Below, in pieces: positions 1-8,121 of a DNA stretch of 61,961 bases (positions within the stretch are counted from its first letter, which is position 1; every line of letters starts with the position of its first letter). The DNA comes from Dysgonomonas sp. 521 (GTDB lineage: Bacteria > Bacteroidota > Bacteroidia > Bacteroidales > Dysgonomonadaceae). The position numbers and the translations under genes are program-made. The stretch covers positions 1 through 61,961 of the forward strand of contig NZ_QVMO01000015.1 in assembly GCF_010501055.1 (NCBI RefSeq), in the 5' to 3' direction. Under the pieces are notes generated by a model. The model made no database searches. It saw only the letters and a list, made by a program, of their open reading frames with translations, and was not told the DNA's origin.

Positions 1-478
1 CCCCCTCCCGGCCTCCCCCAAAAAGGGGAGGAGGCTGGAGAGATGGAAAGATGAATAATACACCTCACCCCAACCCTCTCCACAGGAGAGGGGGAAGCAG
101 AGGCTCTGTTTATTATATTTAAATTTGAGTTGCTTTGACCGCCTCGCGCTCTTCCCTTTTGATAAAGGGAAGTACCCGAAGGGGGAAGGGTTAGACAGAT
201 AGATAGAATATGTTGACCGCTTGCAGGGGCTAGGATGCTTTAACCGCCTCGCGCTACCTCCCCTATCGGGGGAGGCAGGAAGGGGTGTATTACGGGGAGG
301 CTCCGCCCTACTACTTTCGCAAGCGGCGGGCAGAATAAGTGAAGACAAATAAGACAACATTGTTGAAGACAACAAGACGGTAATATCGCCTCCCCGGATG
401 TTAAAAAAATTCATGTATCTTTGTTTCTGATGTAGTTGTGAATACATTATAGTTACTTTACCCTGTTTAATCTTTCCG
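1..478. repeat. Left copy of long direct repeat (GC-rich leader region)
   Basis: This stretch matches 60972-61478 base for base apart from scattered substitutions and a few indels; the right copy is about 29 bp longer, mainly from extra GC-rich hairpin sequence. It holds modules of the CCTCCCC...GGGGAGG and CACCTCACCCCAACCCTCTCC type, common as non-coding repeats in Bacteroidetes. In the right copy it is the leader between an invertible element and a minus-strand surface-protein gene. I infer that a similar gene lies just left of the window. The homology begins exactly at base 1, which suggests an assembly break at a repeat. Confidence 0.9.
416..423 (+). promoter_or_regulatory. Candidate -7 box (TATCTTTG) facing the invertible element
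   Basis: TATCTTTG fits the Bacteroidetes -7 consensus TAnnTTTG. A clear TTTG -33 element at the usual spacing is not visible, so the promoter is weakly supported. It points right, into the inverted repeat at 479, and is conserved in the right copy at 61415-61422. Confidence 0.4.
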
Positions 479-503
479 GTCTGTCACTATATAAGTGACA
501 GAC
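479..503 (+). repeat. Left inverted repeat (IRL) of invertible element 1
   Basis: This 25-bp near-palindrome has arms GTCTGTCACT and AGTGACAGAC around an ATATA centre. Its reverse complement recurs at 823-847 with one mismatch. The same repeat occurs at the two boundaries of the right-hand element. Confidence 0.93.
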
Positions 504-822
504 AGCAGAAAAGGTGTTTTGTAACTCCTTTATAATAAGGTCGGTAAGTGAGAAAATAAAAAAATGAAAACACGTGTCAAACAATTTGTTAAACACGGAA
601 GCCCGGCAGAGGGTATCTGCCGAGGGTTAAGTCATTGTATTATAAGGATATATTAATTCCTGAGAATCTCTCCCCGAAATTGATTTGTCAAACAATTGTC
701 AAACATTTTATAAGTAATTGATAAACAACGATATAAAAGAGGGTCGGAAGATTGCTGTTTTTTTCGGAATAAAGGCATAAACAACTATATACCAGAAGTA
801 TAGGAGTATTGCAAAACAAAAA
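504..822 (+). other. Invertible DNA segment, orientation 1
   Basis: This 319-bp core lies between inverted repeats. Read left to right it starts AGCAGAAAAGG and ends TTGCAAAACAAAAA. At the right end of the window a near-identical 320-bp core lies in the same flanks but as the reverse complement, starting TTTTTGTTTTGCAA and ending CCTTTTCTGCT. The core holds four TGTCAAACA-like motifs, a small hairpin near 604-622 (CGGCAGA/TCTGCCG) and a 30-codon ATG frame at 564-656 on the plus strand. I cannot locate an unambiguous Bacteroidetes promoter inside it. Confidence 0.92.
575..705 (+). promoter_or_regulatory. Paired TGTCAAACA motifs in the invertible core
   Basis: TGTCAAACA lies at 575-583, the variant TGTTAAACA at 587-595, and TGTCAAACA again at 686-694 and 697-705. 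Within each pair the start-to-start distance is 12 or 11 bp, about one helical turn. Such phased repeats suit binding by a regulator or by a recombinase accessory protein; this is inference. The motifs are also present, inverted, in the right-hand core. Confidence 0.5.
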
Positions 823-847
823 GTCTGTCGCTTATATAGTGACAGAC
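823..847 (-). repeat. Right inverted repeat (IRR) of invertible element 1
   Basis: This is the inverse copy of the 479-503 repeat with one mismatch. In this orientation it is flanked by AAAAA on the left and TTTTT on the right, giving a hairpin that resembles a bidirectional intrinsic terminator. Confidence 0.93.
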
Positions 848-1024
848 TTTTTCTCAGTTATTATACTAGAGGCAAATGTAAGTAAAAGTATTGGTATTTG
901 GAGGTGGAGTTGGATAATTTAACATTTAGGGGTGGAGAAATCAATGTGCTGTACAAGTTAATTCGTGTTCTATCCTTATCCGTTTCTGGCTATCGGGAGT
1001 AGAAGCTCTGAAGAATAAATAACA

Positions 1025-3811
1025 TCAAAGCTTCTCTTTCAGGAACTTACCTGTATATGATTTTTTGCATTTTACTATGTCTTCCGGCTTACCTTCACAC
1101 ACTACGTAGCCTCCCTCTTTGCCACCTTCGGGGCCTATGTCGATAATATGATCGGCACATTTGATTACATCCATGTTATGCTCTATAATTACGATTGTAT
1201 GCCCTCTTTTAATCAAAGAATCGAAGGCTTTCAGGAGCGTTTTTATATCATGGAAGTGCAATCCCGTGGTAGGCTCGTCGAATATAAAGAATGTGGGCTC
1301 CGGCTTTTCATCCGCAAGGTGGAATGCCAGCTTTACACGCTGGTTTTCACCCCCCGACAGAGATGAGGAGGACTGCCCCAGTTTTACATATCCCAGACCT
1401 ACATCCTGCAAAGGTTTCAACCGCTTCACTATTTTCTTCTCCGTACTGCCTTTTCCTCCTTCGAAGAATTCTATCGCCTGATCGATTGTCATTTCCAGTA
1501 CATCGTAGATATTTACCCCCCTGTACAATACATCCAGTATATCTTGTTTGAACCGCCTTCCCTTGCAAACTTCGCATTCGAGCAACACATCCGCCATGAA
1601 CTGCATTTCAACAAGGATTTTCCCTTCTCCGGCGCATTCTTCGCAACGCCCGCCTTCCACATTGAAGGAAAAATAAGCGGGAGTAAAGTGCATCTGCTTC
1701 GCTAACGGCTGGTCGGCAAACAGTTTGCGTATTTCATCATAAGCCTTTATATAGGTTACGGGGTTGGAGCGGGATGAACGGCCAATCGGGTTCTGGTCGA
1801 CCATTTCGATGTCTTTTATCAGGTTAAGGTCGCCCGTGAGGTCGTTATACTGTACTATCTGTTCGCCTTTTCCCTTATAATGCCGTTCCAAGGCAGTGTA
1901 AAGCACATCGGTAACCAAGGAAGATTTACCCGATCCGCTGACGCCTGTCACTACGGTCATTACATTCAGCGGGAACTTTACATTTATATTTTTCAGGTTA
2001 TTCTGTCTCGCACCTTTCACTTCAATATAGTTGTTCCATTTACGCCGCGCCTTGGGCTCTTCGATCTTCTCTTCGCCGTTCAGGTAACGTACCGTATAAC
2101 TTTCGGTATGCCTCTGCAATCCGTTCACGTCTCCCTGATAGACGACCTCCCCGCCTAAACGTCCTGCTTTAGGGCCTATATCTATTATATAATCGGCAGC
2201 TCTGATTATCTCCTCGTCATGTTCTACTACTATAACCGTATTCCCGATCGATTTCAGCTCCTGCAATACATTTATCAATAAGTCCGTATCCCTGGAATGA
2301 AGCCCTATGCTTGGTTCGTCTAATATATAGAGCGAACCTACAAGGCTGCTGCCTAACGAAGTAGCCAGATTGATCCGCTGGCTTTCCCCGCCTGACAGGG
2401 TGTTTGATAAGCGGTTCAGCGTAAGATAGCCCAATCCTACATTTACAAGATATTGTATACGTATATCTATGTCTGTGAGAAGGCGTTTAGCTATTGCAGC
2501 ATCGGTTTCATTCAACTCAAGGCCTTTAAAGAATTCCTGTAATTCCGTAATAGGCATCAGTACCAAATCGGCAATTGTCTTACCTCCTACTTTTACATAA
2601 AGCGCCTGCGGTTTCAGGCGTGCCCCTTTGCAGGCAGGGCAGGTGGTCTTACCGCGGTAACGGGCTAACATTACGCGATACTGGATTTTATACTGATTTT
2701 CTTCTACCATTTTGAAGAAATCATCGATGCCATGCAATCCGCGTGCGCCATGCCATAGCAGATCCTGCTCTTTTTCGGTCAATTCAAAATATGGTCGATG
2801 GATTGGAAACTTGTGCCGGCCGGCAGAGTGAATAAATTCATTTTTCCATTCGCTCATTTTATCTCCTCTCCAACAAACGACAGCATCCTCGTATACAGAC
2901 AGGCTCTTGTTGGGAATAACCAGATTTTCGTCTATACCCATTACCCTTCCGAATCCTTCGCAAACAGGGCAAGCCCCAACGGGACTATTGAAACTGAACA
3001 TCAGGTCGGATGGTTCTTCAAACCGGATACCATCTGCCTCAAAATGCCTCGAATAGTCAAATGACTCTACCTTATCGCCCACATAGAAGCGGACAATACA
3101 GTCGTCGCTGCCTTCGAAAAACGCGGTCTCAATAGATTCAGAGAAACGGCTGATATTCGCTGCATCCTTATCACATGTAAGGCGGTCTATCAGCAAGAGT
3201 AAATCGCCGGCATCCAATTGGCTACCGGATGCGAGGATATCCTCTATCCTTTCAAATTTTCCTGAAACTTCAACACGGGAGAAACCCTCTTTGGATAGTA
3301 TTTCCAATTGTTCGCTCAGTGAGCGGTCATCCCTGAGTATGACCTTTGTCAGGATAACCAAGCGTGTATCTTCGGGATAAGAGAGCATTTTATCTACAAC
3401 ATCACTTACCTGATGCTTTTTTACCTCCTGCCCCGAAACCGGAGAAATCGTTTTTCCTACACGGGCAAACAAAAGCCTGAGGTATTCGTATACTTCTGTG
3501 GAAGTCCCTACCGTAGAGCGCGGATTGCGTGCGCTTACCCTTTGTTCGATAGCGATTGCCGGGGGGATACCCTTTATATAATCACTTTCGGGCTTGTTCA
3601 TCCTGCCCAGAAACTGACGGGCATATGAGGACAGGCTTTCTACATATCTTCGCTGGCCTTCGGCATAAAGCGTATCGAAAGCCAGAGAAGATTTACCCGA
3701 ACCGGATAAACCTGTAATAACCACAAACTTATTGCGTGGAATCTCAACATCTATATTTTTCAGGTTATTAACCCTAGCCCCTTTTATAAAAATATTTTTT
3801 CCTTCTGACAT
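1025..3811 (-). CDS. uvrA: Excinuclease ABC subunit A (UvrA)
   Basis: UvrA is the damage-recognition ATPase of nucleotide excision repair; it loads UvrB onto damaged DNA in the cytoplasm. The 928-residue protein has two ABC ATPase modules. Each carries a Walker A ([10 protein letters not shown] near residue 35, [10 protein letters not shown] near 630) and a signature ([24 protein letters not shown]). Zinc-binding cysteine pairs are visible as [16 protein letters not shown] and CEECAGEG...CEVCKG. I chose the ATG giving [13 protein letters not shown] at 3811 because the upstream extension lacks family features. Length is normal for the family. It is transcribed leftwards and ends facing invertible element 1. 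Confidence 0.97.
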   Translation of the reverse strand: MSEGKNIFIKGARVNNLKNIDVEIPRNKFVVITGLSGSGKSSLAFDTLYAEGQRRYVESLSSYARQFLGRMNKPESDYIKGIPPAIAIEQRVSARNPRSTVGTSTEVYEYLRLLFARVGKTISPVSGQEVKKHQVSDVVDKMLSYPEDTRLVILTKVILRDDRSLSEQLEILSKEGFSRVEVSGKFERIEDILASGSQLDAGDLLLLIDRLTCDKDAANISRFSESIETAFFEGSDDCIVRFYVGDKVESFDYSRHFEADGIRFEEPSDLMFSFNSPVGACPVCEGFGRVMGIDENLVIPNKSLSVYEDAVVCWRGDKMSEWKNEFIHSAGRHKFPIHRPYFELTEKEQDLLWHGARGLHGIDDFFKMVEENQYKIQYRVMLARYRGKTTCPACKGARLKPQALYVKVGGKTIADLVLMPITELQEFFKGLELNETDAAIAKRLLTDIDIRIQYLVNVGLGYLTLNRLSNTLSGGESQRINLATSLGSSLVGSLYILDEPSIGLHSRDTDLLINVLQELKSIGNTVIVVEHDEEIIRAADYIIDIGPKAGRLGGEVVYQGDVNGLQRHTESYTVRYLNGEEKIEEPKARRKWNNYIEVKGARQNNLKNINVKFPLNVMTVVTGVSGSGKSSLVTDVLYTALERHYKGKGEQIVQYNDLTGDLNLIKDIEMVDQNPIGRSSRSNPVTYIKAYDEIRKLFADQPLAKQMHFTPAYFSFNVEGGRCEECAGEGKILVEMQFMADVLLECEVCKGRRFKQDILDVLYRGVNIYDVLEMTIDQAIEFFEGGKGSTEKKIVKRLKPLQDVGLGYVKLGQSSSSLSGGENQRVKLAFHLADEKPEPTFFIFDEPTTGLHFHDIKTLLKAFDSLIKRGHTIVIIEHNMDVIKCADHIIDIGPEGGKEGGYVVCEGKPEDIVKCKKSYTGKFLKEKL

Positions 3812-3941
3812 AGTTTTAAAAAATGGATACAAAAATACGAAAAAATAAGCGCATATTTATACTCATTACAAACTTTGATATTACCTTCATCGTCTGCCAA
3901 TGTCAGTTTAGCATACTTTAGCTTACATGTTCCTTCCGGAT

Positions 3942-4532
3942 TCAGTATGACCGTCCTTTTTTTCGAAGTAATTCGTCCCTTAAAAGTGAAGCCAGTTCGT
4001 AATCCTCACCGTCAATGGCATCCTTAAGGAGGCTTTCCAGTTCTTCCTTATTCAGCAATGAGTAGTCTAAGGCCAGATTATCCCTTTCATCCTCCAGGCT
4101 GTTTTCGCTTGCAGTACTTTCATCGAAAACAACGGCCTGATCTTGCATGATAGCCTCTGTGGTGAATACCGGAGACTTGGTTCTCAGGGCAATGGCAATC
4201 GCGTCGGATGTACGGGATTCTATTTCGATAATCTCGCTTCCCTGACGAAATATCATTTTGGAAAAAAATACGCCATTCTCATATTTGTAAATATTCACTT
4301 CGAGCAGAAGAATCGCGAATTGGGAGAGCAGCATCTGAAACAAGTCGTGTGTTAAGGGTCTTGGAGGAATAGATCCTTGCAGCTTGAAGGCAATCGACTG
4401 GGCTTCCGGTGTTCCTATAACAACCATAAGACGCCGCAAGCCATCTTCTTCAGCCAGTACCAGCCCGTATGTCCCGGATTGGGTCTGATTAAAAGAAAAA
4501 CCTAATACTGATAATTTGATCCTATCTTCCAT
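3942..4532 (-). CDS. Bifunctional nuclease family protein with C-terminal UVR motif
   Basis: The N-terminal ~135 residues match the bifunctional nuclease (DUF151) fold, with the typical IGTPEAQSIAFKLQG and SRTSDAIAIALRTKSPVF segments. Family members are reported to have DNase/RNase activity. The C-terminus (LNKEELESLLKDAIDGEDYELASLLRDELL) is a UvrB/UvrC-type UVR helical pair, usually a UvrB-interaction module. Its position directly downstream of uvrA makes a DNA-repair link plausible, but this is inference. The start is uncertain: ATG at 4532 or 4538. The gap from the upstream glycosidase-like gene is about 180 bp. Confidence 0.85.
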   Translation of the reverse strand: MEDRIKLSVLGFSFNQTQSGTYGLVLAEEDGLRRLMVVIGTPEAQSIAFKLQGSIPPRPLTHDLFQMLLSQFAILLLEVNIYKYENGVFFSKMIFRQGSEIIEIESRTSDAIAIALRTKSPVFTTEAIMQDQAVVFDESTASENSLEDERDNLALDYSLLNKEELESLLKDAIDGEDYELASLLRDELLRKKGRSY

Positions 4533-4714
4533 ATACATCAAAAGTATATATTTATTTTATTATCTCTATCAAAATATCCGTTGTTTTAAAACACTTTGCT
4601 TCAATTTGAGTTCTGTTTTTATATTTTTTCCATTTTTTCTCCATTTTTTGAGCCTGTTTAGAACCTGTTGAAATTTTATCAAAATATTTTATTATAAGCC
4701 CTTTGAGGTTACTC

Positions 4715-5587
4715 TTATTTTGACCGCCACACAATGTATGAGGTATTCTCCGGTAATTCTTCCTGCTCCACGCCAAATTCGGTCTTATTATGTCCTTTAT
4801 CGTAATACCAGCCGAAAGTAATACCCGAACCGACAAGATATATGGCGTCACTTACTCCTATATCGATAAGCGCCTGGGCAAAATCGTGGAATGATTCGGA
4901 ACTGCGGCTTTCTACCATAACAACCTTTCCTGACCTCATGGCCAGAGCCCGGCGTATAGATTTATTCTTAGGGTTATTTTCGACCAGGACTCCATCGTCT
5001 ACCAGCGGATATTGCCTGAAAAAATACCCTCCTTTATCAATCGCCTTTTGTAGAAGCGGGGTTTCGTCACTGACACCAATTGAAATCTTCCCGTCGATAA
5101 TGGCGCAGAATCCCGTTTTTGCCACACCTCTGGACAATTGTTGCCCTTTGAGGACAAAGTCGCCGACAATCTCTAGATTATCCCCTCTGATATCGGCGGC
5201 CTGAGTGATAAATACGATCTGTGGGTCGGTCTTATCCGGACGGCCTACCGATAAAGACATCTCAGCCTGATGGGGTACATAGACAAACAATGGGACATCG
5301 TTCACGGTTTCTTCCAGTACTTCGATATAGCCTTTTATTGTATCTTTTCTTAGCGGTTCAAGCTTTGAAGGCGTTTCGATTGCAACCAATTTAGTCATCT
5401 CAGGTTCAAAATAATAATCCGGCTCTTCTTTGCCTAAGCCGAATATCAAGGCAAGAGTAACTACTATAGCAACAAGGCAGCAGGCAAGTATAATCCATAT
5501 CCTTTTAGAATCGGGTTTCTTCTCGTCCCCTTCTTTTGCCCCAAGAAAGTAGACATCGTCATCAGCTTTTATATTTTTTTTGCTCAT
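4715..5587 (-). CDS. Membrane-anchored phosphodiester glycosidase family protein (NAGPA/DUF2233-like)
   Basis: This 290-residue protein has one N-terminal transmembrane helix (about residues 29-52, IWIILACCLVAIVVTLALIF), so the rest should be extracytoplasmic. The body has the layout of the NAGPA/DUF2233 fold: a central VAKTGFCAIIDGKISIGVS strand pair, then VESRSSESFHDFAQALIDIGVSDAIYLVGSG, which corresponds to the family's terminal SELA..L..LG..DA..LDGG segment. Family members cleave GlcNAc-1-phosphodiester or related linkages; the substrate here is unknown. The usual terminal DGGGS is replaced by LVGSG, so catalysis may differ. It lies upstream of the nuclease gene on the same strand. Confidence 0.7.
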   Translation of the reverse strand: MSKKNIKADDDVYFLGAKEGDEKKPDSKRIWIILACCLVAIVVTLALIFGLGKEEPDYYFEPEMTKLVAIETPSKLEPLRKDTIKGYIEVLEETVNDVPLFVYVPHQAEMSLSVGRPDKTDPQIVFITQAADIRGDNLEIVGDFVLKGQQLSRGVAKTGFCAIIDGKISIGVSDETPLLQKAIDKGGYFFRQYPLVDDGVLVENNPKNKSIRRALAMRSGKVVMVESRSSESFHDFAQALIDIGVSDAIYLVGSGITFGWYYDKGHNKTEFGVEQEELPENTSYIVWRSK

Positions 5588-6019
5588 CTTTCTACCCTCC
5601 TGTTCTTTAAACTTTCTTCTAATACATTTTTTAAAGCCCTCAGTGCCTCTTTTGAGGCTGAAAGCACAAATATATGTATCAAATATAGTTTCTACTGTAC
5701 GAATTGACTACTTATAAAGATATTATTACAGGATAGTAGTTAACCATAGTATATGACGGAAAATAAGATATAGTCTTATATTGCCCTTACAGGGCGCGAC
5801 TTAAAAGGGTATATTTATTTTACCCAAGGCGTTGCCATTGGGCTATATTATGTAGCCCCTTCAGGGCATTGGAAAGAAAACAGGCTGAAGGCCTGATATA
5901 TTCCAGCCCGGGGCAACGCCCCGGGTAGTGATAAACTCAAGGAACTGCGCCCTGTAAGGGCAACATAATAAGCCTTTAACATATAAATATTTTTCGTCAT
6001 GTACAGTGAGTTGATCCTG
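5588..6019. repeat. Intergenic region with REP-like palindromic cluster (family E)
   Basis: The first ~190 bp hold nothing recognisable. From 5781 to 5963 there is a ~183-bp compound palindrome whose ends are mutually inverted: TTGCCCTTACAGGGCGC and GCGCCCTGTAAGGGCAA. Inside are further short inverted units, including GCCCCTTCAGGGC and CCCGGGGC...GCCCCGGG. This type of palindrome cluster is common between genes in Bacteroidetes and is non-coding. Confidence 0.75.
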
Positions 6020-6826
6020 CTATTTCCTGAACGGGTCGCCCTTCTTATCCTGACTTACCACCCATCTGAATGCATTGACAAACAACAGCTTTTGGGCGGC
6101 ATCTGTAAATTCGTCGTCGCCATGCCCCATATTCAGATAAATCATCCTGTATTTCTTGTTTGCCCATACAATGGGAAAATCCCCGAAGTTGACTACATCC
6201 TTGATGCCCAGTGGATAATTATCTGGCGACAACGAGACTAATACATCTACATCCTTATTTTCCCTTGGACTGGGATTCCACTGATACCATTCGCTTTCGG
6301 GTGCGATGAACGATGTCGGCAGGTTCTTGGTAACAGGATGATTAGCATTATCTATATCAAGCTTTACAGGCTGGGGAGGCCAGTTGTTACAATAGAAAAC
6401 ACCACCGCCGAGGAAATCAACAAACCACGGCCAGTTGGTATTCTTGTCATTATAGGCTGCTGCGTGGAAACCCATCCATCCGCCGCCGTTCTCCATGTAC
6501 TTTTGGAAGGTTTCGCGCTCTTCCTTCGATGAAGGGGAGGTGTTGAGCATGACCACAATGTCGTATTCTTTCAGTTTTTCGTAAGGGTACTCGGAGAAGT
6601 CTGTTGTCACATCCAGATAAAAGCCGTCTCCATAGTTTAACCTTCTGAAAAACTCGACCCCCTGTTTACCAAATTCCACATGTGCTTCTTCGGCATGTAT
6701 GGTATAATACACTAAGGCTTTGAAGCGTGGAGCGCTGGCATAATTTGCCGGATATTCTTTTTCCTGACCTTGAGCGAAAACGATTATGCCAAATAAGAAT
6801 AGTAGGATTGTGTTTAATTTTTTCAT
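6020..6826 (-). CDS. Secreted ThuA-like domain protein
   Basis: This 268-residue protein starts with a signal peptide (MKKLNTILLFLFGIIVFAQG) followed by a ThuA-like glutamine-amidotransferase-fold domain. Recognisable segments are FKALVYYTIHAEEAH, YDIVVMLNTSP, GGGWMGFHAAAYN, NHPVTKNLP, PIVWANKKYRMIYLNMGHG and an ending in LLFVNAFRWVV. ThuA-like proteins often sit in bacterial saccharide-use loci, but their reaction is not established. It is the last gene of the minus-strand saccharide cluster. Its neighbour at 7104-7904 is a paralogue. Confidence 0.85.
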   Translation of the reverse strand: MKKLNTILLFLFGIIVFAQGQEKEYPANYASAPRFKALVYYTIHAEEAHVEFGKQGVEFFRRLNYGDGFYLDVTTDFSEYPYEKLKEYDIVVMLNTSPSSKEERETFQKYMENGGGWMGFHAAAYNDKNTNWPWFVDFLGGGVFYCNNWPPQPVKLDIDNANHPVTKNLPTSFIAPESEWYQWNPSPRENKDVDVLVSLSPDNYPLGIKDVVNFGDFPIVWANKKYRMIYLNMGHGDDEFTDAAQKLLFVNAFRWVVSQDKKGDPFRK

Positions 6827-6883
6827 ATTTCTATTGCTTTATATTATACAGATAATGAGAGTTTTAATTATTTGTTCATATTG

Positions 6884-6935
6884 AAAAAGTGACAAAAGTG
6901 ACACCTTTTAGTTTGTTTTTTTATGTTACCTTTTT
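6884..6935. repeat. Short repeat: AAAAAGTGACA...GTTACCTTTTT
   Basis: The unit AAAAAGTGACA(a)AAGTGACA...GTTACCTTTT recurs at 10588-10640 and 58126-58176. In each case it lies just upstream of a minus-strand gene, which suggests a shared leader or a small dispersed palindrome. Confidence 0.5.
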
Positions 6936-6942
6936 ATCTTTT

Positions 6943-6963
6943 CAGCGGATTTACAATCCGCTG
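6943..6963. terminator. Perfect hairpin CAGCGGATT/AATCCGCTG
   Basis: A 9-bp perfect stem with a TAC loop is followed on the plus strand by TTTTGTT. It could be a terminator or a dispersed repeat; no plus-strand gene ends here, so a repeat is more likely. Confidence 0.35.
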
Positions 6964-7103
6964 TTTTGTTGTAGGGGGCTGTGTCAAAATCCACTTTCTA
7001 TGATGACTATTATTGGGCGAACCCCACCCTTACAACAGTACCATTCATCGCTTTCTACTTCCTATAACAAGATAAATTTTCCGCAAGAAAATACAAAATA
7101 TCC

Positions 7104-7904
7104 CTATCTGTCGGCTGCCCATAAGATAGCATTTGCAAACATTTTCTTAAAATCTTCCGAAGCATAGAGCGTATTCTCATGCCCCATCAGGAAGTATACA
7201 TTGCGTGCTTTTACTTTCTGGTTTGTCCAGACGGCCGGATGGTCACCCATTTTTATATCCGTTTCCGGCTGGTAACTCGCTTCGTCTACACGGGCTAATA
7301 CATGCACATTCGGTCTTGGACTTTTGTCGAATGTGTACCACTCGTCATTCGGTACGAGGAACGAGTCGTGAACGCCTTTCATCACCGGGTGCTCAGCATC
7401 CTCTACATACACGGTTGCCGTAGCTTTTTCGGCAATATAGCCTTTGAAGCGGATACCGCCCATAAAGTCGGAGAACCACTGCCACATCGGGTAGCCGTCA
7501 AATTCTCCTAACAGGGTTGCATGGTGGAAGCCTACCCATCCGCCTTTACCTTCTTCTATATATTTGATAAAGGCTGCTTCCGCCTCCTTCGTCCATGTGT
7601 AAGGTGGAAAATCGAGCTGTATTATCACCTGATATTGCGACAGGAATTCTTCATTGATTTTATCGGTATTGTTTATCTCCGTATATTCAAAGCTATTCTC
7701 TTTAGAAAATGTGTCCAGCCATTTGAACGAGGCATCGGTAAAACTGCCGTGCTGTCCACCCCTTTCGGTGAGGACAAGGGCTTTGAACGGATTTGTATTT
7801 TTACTGTCATCTGTCTTAGCAGAAGATTCGTTTTGGTTCTTACCTGTACTGTTGCAACTGATAAGTGCGATAGCTAAAGTTACTATAATATATATTTTTT
7901 TCAT
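7104..7904 (-). CDS. ThuA-like domain lipoprotein
   Basis: The start at 7904 gives MKKIYIIVTLAIALISCNS, a lipoprotein signal with lipobox cysteine 17; upstream codons in the open frame lack signal-peptide character. The mature part is a ThuA-like domain with FKALVLTERGGQH, YQVIIQLDFPPYTW, GKGGWVGFHHATLLG, EHPVMKGV, HPAVWTNQKVKARNVYFLMGHEN and an ending MFANAILWAAD. It is a paralogue of the 6020-6826 protein and is probably co-functional with the GH9 enzyme upstream. The enzymatic role is unknown. Confidence 0.87.
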   Translation of the reverse strand: MKKIYIIVTLAIALISCNSTGKNQNESSAKTDDSKNTNPFKALVLTERGGQHGSFTDASFKWLDTFSKENSFEYTEINNTDKINEEFLSQYQVIIQLDFPPYTWTKEAEAAFIKYIEEGKGGWVGFHHATLLGEFDGYPMWQWFSDFMGGIRFKGYIAEKATATVYVEDAEHPVMKGVHDSFLVPNDEWYTFDKSPRPNVHVLARVDEASYQPETDIKMGDHPAVWTNQKVKARNVYFLMGHENTLYASEDFKKMFANAILWAADR

Positions 7905-7972
7905 ATTTATTATTATTAATCTAAATACCACAATACATGACAAAAGTTATTCAAACACGATTTGGAGACGAT

Positions 7973-8040
7973 GTAGGGGCAGTGGCTTGTCCCTGCCCGC
8001 TTGTCATCGTTTACGGGCACCCACAAGGGGATGCCCCTAC
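7973..8040. repeat. GC-rich palindromic repeat (GTAGGGGCA...TGCCCCTAC)
   Basis: An imperfect inverted repeat with GTAGGGGCA and TGCCCCTAC ends lies between GH9 and ThuA. Related elements occur at 12316-12376, 58233-58329 and 58341-58415, with partial copies near 19321 and 35109. It is a widespread non-coding repeat type. Confidence 0.6.
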
Positions 8041-8121
8041 AGCAGGATATAAAATTTTGTCATATACTTAGATCTAAAAGCTTTATTATGTTGCCCTTTG
8101 GAGAGGGTTGGGGTGAGGTGC

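Noticed and set aside
504..822. A clear -33/-7 promoter inside the invertible core
   Set aside because: Several near matches exist (for example TATAGTTG near a TTTTG), but none meets both spacing and sequence of the Bacteroidetes consensus, so I do not call one.
4552..4851. 99-codon minus-strand frame between the nuclease and the glycosidase-like gene
   Set aside because: It overlaps the end of the 4715-5587 gene in another frame and has no recognisable features.
5781..5963. Possible CRISPR or riboswitch from repeated short palindromes
   Set aside because: Units are inverted, unevenly spaced and vary in sequence; no regular spacers and no cas genes were seen anywhere in the window.
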